From an uncultured Coriobacteriales bacterium (lineage in GTDB: Bacteria > Actinomycetota > Coriobacteriia > Coriobacteriales > UMGS124): a stretch of 5,372 nucleotides of DNA. Below are positions 1 to 3,800 of the stretch, in pieces. The notes beneath the pieces were generated by a model, which did no database searches, was not told the DNA's origin, and saw only the letters and a program-made list of their open reading frames with translations. The stretch covers positions 1 through 5,372 of the forward strand of contig CAKUKJ010000193.1 in the NCBI GenBank assembly GCA_934662525.1, given 5' to 3'. How positions within the stretch are numbered: the first letter of the stretch is position 1; each line of letters opens with the position of its first letter. The position numbers and the translations under genes were made by a program.

Positions 1-1
1 A

Positions 2-406
2 GCAGACGTTAGGCTGGTTCAGCACCTTGTTGCCGATATAGACGTCTATCCAGAGGCGGTCTGCTACCACTGCGAGCAGGCGGTCGAGAAGATGCTCAAG
101 CAAATGTGGATGGACAATGGCATGATGCCTCGGCGAACTCATGACCTGTCCGACCTGCTTGGCGTTGCCTGCGAAAGAAATTGGATTACGGCAACAGGTG
201 ACGAACTTGCCGCAGCAAACTTTCTCAATGCCTATGCCACGAAGTTCAAATACATCAGGATGCGGGAATCTGAGCATGGTGAGGCGTTGGAGGCGGTAAG
301 TTCCCTAAACGCGATTGCAGATATGCTCGATCGCAATGGATACAAAAATCTCGCTATTGAAACGCCGACCCATTTTATGCATGACGAGGAATCTGGCGGC
401 ATGTAG
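2..406 (+). CDS. HEPN-domain protein, 5' end missing
   Basis: The frame is open to the left edge, so the ATG at 92 is internal and the gene starts outside the window. The visible 134 residues end at TAG 404-406. They read as a HEPN helical bundle of the PF05168 kind. The segment YPEAVCYHCEQAVEKMLK (about residues 17-33) matches the family's 'YP.A.YH..QA.EK.LK' helix, RRTHDL (44-49) matches the 'THdL' turn, and a last long helix pair runs from about 65 to 110. Family knowledge: HEPN proteins are small, act in the cytoplasm, and often pair with a minimal nucleotidyltransferase as toxin-antitoxin or as nucleotide-binding partners. No such partner is visible here. An R-x5-H arrangement (R86, H92) fits the loose Rx4-6H ribonuclease pattern, but its position in the fold is uncertain. 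GC content looks lower than in the downstream gene, and no shared operon is evident because 269 bp separate them. The HEPN call is fairly sure; activity is not. Confidence 0.8.
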   Translation, partial: ADVRLVQHLVADIDVYPEAVCYHCEQAVEKMLKQMWMDNGMMPRRTHDLSDLLGVACERNWITATGDELAAANFLNAYATKFKYIRMRESEHGEALEAVSSLNAIADMLDRNGYKNLAIETPTHFMHDEESGGM

Positions 407-488
407 GGGAGGTGTTGCGGTCGCATTGTTTGACCCTTAATCAGACGGACGGCAACCCCCCTTATGGTGCGGTTCTTCTGGCTGAGTC

Positions 489-520
489 TTCAAATCAAAC
501 GCAAAACAAAATAAATCAAT
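489..520. promoter_or_regulatory. A-rich tract, possible UP-like or promoter-proximal element
   Basis: About 7 of these 32 bases are G or C, in a window that is otherwise well over half GC downstream. Short A-tracts recur (AAA, AAAA, AAAA, AAA). It lies about 40-70 bases upstream of the TACAAT hexamer, somewhat far for a classical UP element. A weak promoter inside it is also possible: TTCAAA at 489-494 and TAAATC at 512-517, 17 bases apart, but the -10 match is poor. The role is inferred from composition only. Confidence 0.25.
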
Positions 521-540
521 CGACGTGCCGGAACGACAAG

Positions 541-567
541 TTCCCATGTCGACATTTCGGCTACAAT
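541..567 (+). promoter_or_regulatory. candidate promoter with TACAAT -10
   Basis: TACAAT at 562-567 matches the sigma-70-type -10 consensus TATAAT at 5 of 6 positions. The best nearby -35 is TTCCCA at 541-546 (4 of 6), with a 15-base spacer, which is short. Transcription would start around 573-575, inside the CCATATATGG palindrome, giving a leader of about 100 bases before the ATG at 676. The -10 overlaps the end of the left arm of a 12-bp inverted repeat. The -35 is weak, so an activator or a different promoter further upstream remains possible. Confidence 0.4.
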
Positions 568-570
568 ACC

Positions 571-580
571 CCATATATGG
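571..580. promoter_or_regulatory. CCATATATGG perfect palindrome, possible operator
   Basis: This is a perfect 10-bp self-complementary sequence placed 3 bases after the TACAAT hexamer, at or near the predicted transcription start. A dimeric repressor site at this position would block initiation. No known regulator consensus was matched, and a 10-bp AT-rich palindrome may arise by chance. Confidence 0.25.
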
Positions 581-585
581 TTCAA

Positions 586-605
586 TAGGGAGGATTCTGT
601 CCCTA
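586..605 (+). promoter_or_regulatory. hairpin TAGGGA / TCCCTA in the leader
   Basis: Six-base perfect arms at 586-591 and 600-605 enclose an 8-base loop. The hairpin lies inside the interior of the 551-631 inverted repeat. There is no T-run after it, so it is not an intrinsic terminator. It may be an RNA substructure of the leader or an operator. Confidence 0.35.
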
Positions 606-638
606 GTGCGTTTGGGCCAAGTCGAAATGTCTGTCGTC

Positions 639-654
639 CGCGGGGACGCCCGCG
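639..654 (+). promoter_or_regulatory. GC-rich hairpin CGCGGG-GACG-CCCGCG before the start codon
   Basis: Six all-GC pairs (639-644 with 649-654) close a 4-base loop. The hairpin ends 21 bases before the ATG at 676, just upstream of AAAGG (655-659) and the G-rich stretch 665-674 that must contain the ribosome binding site. A stem this stable in a leader could affect ribosome access. It is not followed by a T-run and so is not a terminator. Confidence 0.4.
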
Positions 655-664
655 AAAGGCCGAT

Positions 665-674
665 GGGGTGGGAG
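665..674 (+). promoter_or_regulatory. G-rich ribosome-binding region, poorly spaced
   Basis: GGGAG at 670-674 is the best anti-16S match but leaves only one base before ATG 676. GGGG at 665-668 has a workable 7-base gap but is a weak match, and AAAGG at 655-659 is about 16 bases away. The site therefore does not settle the start. ATG 676 is preferred because it supplies the basic n-region of the signal peptide. Confidence 0.4.
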
Positions 675-675
675 C

Positions 676-810
676 ATGAGCAAGGAAGTCAAGAACGAGG
701 CGCTACGGCGCACGTCGGAGGCACCGCTGAGCCAGAAGGTTATGTCTGCGGCAATGTCAGCGCTGCTGGTCTTCTCCATGTGGCCTACGGGCGCGACCCG
801 CGCCCTGGCC
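676..810 (+). other. signal peptide of the surface protein
   Basis: Residues 1-45. The n-region is long and basic overall (K3, K6, R11, R12, K21). The hydrophobic core VMSAAMSALLVFSM covers residues 22-35, and the end is ALA|EG with cleavage expected after residue 45. The mature protein begins with a strongly acidic stretch. The long n-region is typical of large Gram-positive surface proteins. No YSIRK-type motif is present. Confidence 0.85.
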
Positions 811-3800
811 GAGGGGTTTGAGGGCGAGCCTGCCGAGGAGGCCGTCGAGACGGAGTATACGGCCGAGGATGAGGGCCAGGCTGTCTACGACGACGGCACC
901 GATGCCCAGGCTGCTGCGGAGGCGCAGGCCCAGGCAGACGCGGCAGCCCAAGCCGAGGCCGAGCGCGTCGCGGCCGAGCAGGCCGCCGCCGAGGCGGAGG
1001 CCTCTCGTCAGGTCAACGTCGGGCTCGACTTTGCCAACGCCACCATCTACTACAACGGCCAGGCAATCTCCGCGCCGGCGACCTACGTCACGGTGCCCGT
1101 GCATGCCGCGTTCCAGTTCATCGTGGCACCGGTGGCCGGCTACGACCTCAAGTCTGTAAAGGCGCTGGTCAACGGTACTGAGACCGAACTCTATGCGGAC
1201 GCGCAGGGAGTCTACACTATAGATGAAGCCACGCTCGACTCGAACGTTACCCTTAAGGTTGTAACCGAGCTGACGCCCCAGGCCGAACCCGCCCCGGCCG
1301 CCGAGGAAGTCACCGCCGAGACCGTCATCGAGAACGACTCCGTCGCCCCCGAGGTTGCGGTCGACGAGGAGCAGGCTGTCGAGGCTGACGAGCCCGCCTC
1401 CGAGGTGCCGGCCACCGATGAGGGCACGACCGATGAGGCTCAAGAGGCTGCGGCCGAATATGCAGCCCTTACAGACGACCCTGTTGTGGCGACCCAGGCC
1501 GCTGCGGACTCCATCGACATGGGTTCCTATGAACTCACTACGGGAAATTCCCAGCAGGTTTCCTTCGAGGGATACACTGGGTGCACCCACAAATGGACGT
1601 CGAGCGACGACTCGGTCGCTTCGACGGGGGGAAGTTGGGACGAGGGCGATGTCACCAGGGTTGAATTCAAGGCAAATTCTGCAGGAACAGCCACAATTAC
1701 CGACACAATTACGCGTTGGTATCAGGATGAAAACTGGCAGTGGGTCGAGGCCCCTGTGGCCACCCTTACCTACACGGTGAACGTCGCTGATCCCTATGCG
1801 ACCATCTCGGGTCCTTCCACCATCAAACTCGGCGACAGCGCCACCTTCACTGCCGATACGAATACGCAAATCGTTGCGTGGAAGATTGATGGCGAGGGCA
1901 AGGGCTGCGTCAGCCCCAACTATCTCTCAACGAACGACACCTCGTTCACCATGTCGTCCGATGCCGGCTGGAACTTTAACGGCGACACGACGACTGTTCA
2001 AATCAGCGCCGTGTATTCGTCGGGCTATTCCACCTACACCTCCGACCCGATCGACGTCACCATAACCAAGCGCTCCTTCTACGTGGGCGAGGCCCCCACG
2101 TTTGCAGATGATGAGGAGCATTACTGGGTGCCCAAGCTCTATGACTCCGACACGGACGAGGAAATCACCACGAGCGTTGAAGGCGCTTATACGATTGAGT
2201 ATTACAAGGACGGGGAGTATCTGGGCAACCAGTACGACGTCAAGGCAAAGAGCGACACGGCCAAGCTGGCTGGGGATATCGCTCACAGCCTTTATGGGCC
2301 GGGCAAGTACACGGTCAAGGTGATTTCAAGCAACGGCTGGGCATATCTGCCCGGTGAGACGACGGTCGACGTTTCTAAGGACGCCGATCAAGACGAGAAC
2401 GGCTATTCCGAGCAGCCGGCCTATTTCTATCTCGCAAATCCTGCTACCGGTGGCAACAGTAACGATTATACGAGTTGGTTGTATGCGGGCACGGGCGTCA
2501 TTCTCGCCCCGGGCAATGCCGAAAAGGGCACGACCCTCGAGATTGGCGCCGGCACGATTGCCGCTGAGCCGACGTATTTTGCAGACAAGACAATCGAGCT
2601 CAACGGCAAGGTGTATTCCTACGATGCCGATGGCACGGGTGCGGACGGCACCTATTCGATTGCCTGGGATTCTATAAAGTGTGCGGTTCGTTCCTCGGAT
2701 AGCCATACCTGGGGCGGCGAGTCCGGCCAGATGGAGTGGTTAACGCCGGAAGGCTCGCTTGACTGGCATGTCGACGGCCATGTGGTGCTGCACGACGTGT
2801 GGGATGAGGCCAGTCTCGCCATCTCCGGCGACGACACGGTCGAGCAGTTCAAGGACATCACGCTTACAACCAACGCAAACACGACCGTTACCTGGACGTC
2901 GAGCGACTCTTCCATCGCAACGATTGACGCCAACGGCAAAGTGATGGGCGTCAAAGAGGGCACGGTCACCATCACGGCGACCACGGTGACTTCGGACGGC
3001 AAGACGCTGACCGCCACTCACGATGTGACGGTCACGAAGTCGTCCACCGGCACGGACGAGGCGTATCTCTTCTTTCAGAACAGCCCCACCGCCGATCCCG
3101 ATTCGGGCGGCACTGCCGAGTGGTTGCCGAGCGGCGGTGCGAACGATGCAAATCTCAAGGTTCAGCTCAACCTTGAGGGCATAACCATCAATAAGGGTCA
3201 GATCAACTACGACAACGTGGCGAACCGCATTGTGAGCTGGCCCGATGGCAGCACGGGCTCCAGCTGGGTTCTGCCGAAGGACGGTGCCTACAGCAAGTAT
3301 TGGAACGCCATATTCAAGGCTTGGCAGAGCACGCTTTCTGCTGAGCAAGGCACGCAGATTGCCGAGGCAGACGTGGAGGAGATTGTCCTTCACCCCTACA
3401 AGATGTCTCATCCCAACTCCTATCACCTCGATTGCAAGGTCGAGGTTAAGTGCACCAAGGCCGTTAACGCCATCTTCTATCTGCAAGACGTCTCTTCGAG
3501 CGGCTATGCCCAGTACGACGCCGCGACGTACAAGCTGACCGACGGCGTCGCTCAGGTCGCCGCCCCCTCCACCAACCCCGATGCCGAGAAGACCGTCGAT
3601 GGCGTCAAGTACAAGTTCCTGGGCTGGTACTCTGACCAGGCCTGCACGCAGGCAGTGTCGTTCCCCCAGACTGTGAACTCGAATGCGAGCTATTACGGCA
3701 AATATGTGGCGTGCGACCAGTCTATTCAGGTCAATTACTACCTCGAGAGCACACAAACTCCCGTTGCGCCTTCTGTGACTCTGTCCGGCTACATGAAGGG

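Larger units (their letters stand above)
551..631 (+). repeat. 12-bp inverted repeat bracketing a 57-base interior
   Basis: GACATTTCGGCT at 551-562 is complementary to AGTCGAAATGTC at 620-631. Eleven positions are Watson-Crick pairs, and the one exception (560 with 622) is a G-U pair if read as RNA. Inside it, CCCA at 570-573 can pair with TGGG at 613-616, and the TAGGGA/TCCCTA hairpin (586-605) sits at the centre. Read as RNA this gives a three-tier elongated stem. Read as DNA it is a pair of inverted arms around a promoter-like hexamer. No known riboswitch class was recognised. Confidence 0.5.
407..675 (+). other. intergenic leader upstream of the giant surface protein
   Basis: No gene is seen here. 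The first ~80 bases contain no convincing intrinsic terminator for the HEPN gene: only short, weak inverted matches and no T-run. An A-rich tract (489-520) follows, then a compact block of inverted repeats (551-654) that ends at the start of the large gene. The in-frame stop TAG at 604-606 fixes the upstream limit of that gene's frame, so its translation cannot begin earlier than this. A short frame starting at 525 and running into the large gene has no family resemblance and is treated as chance. Confidence 0.7.

Noticed and set aside
430..458. TTGACC at 430-435 as a -35 box
   Set aside because: No -10-like hexamer at a 16-18 base spacing; that stretch is C-rich.
407..480. Possible intrinsic terminator after the HEPN gene
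   Set aside because: Only 4-base complementary arms (such as TGCG/CGCA and AACC/GGTT) and no following T-run.
639..674. Possible cyclic-di-GMP (GEMM-type) riboswitch, prompted by GGGGACGC and AAAGGCC words
   Set aside because: The conserved words are not in the order or spacing of the class, and the second stem with its receptor is missing.
525..821. Plus-strand reading frame of 98 codons overlapping the leader and the start of the large gene
   Set aside because: It overlaps the signal-peptide codons in another frame, shows no family resemblance, and covers the structured leader.
757..1869. Long antisense reading frame of 370 codons
   Set aside because: It lies wholly opposite the signal peptide and N-terminal domains of the surface protein. 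Its Gly/Arg/Leu/Val-rich product shows no domain and is what GC-rich Ala/Glu/Asp codons give in reverse.
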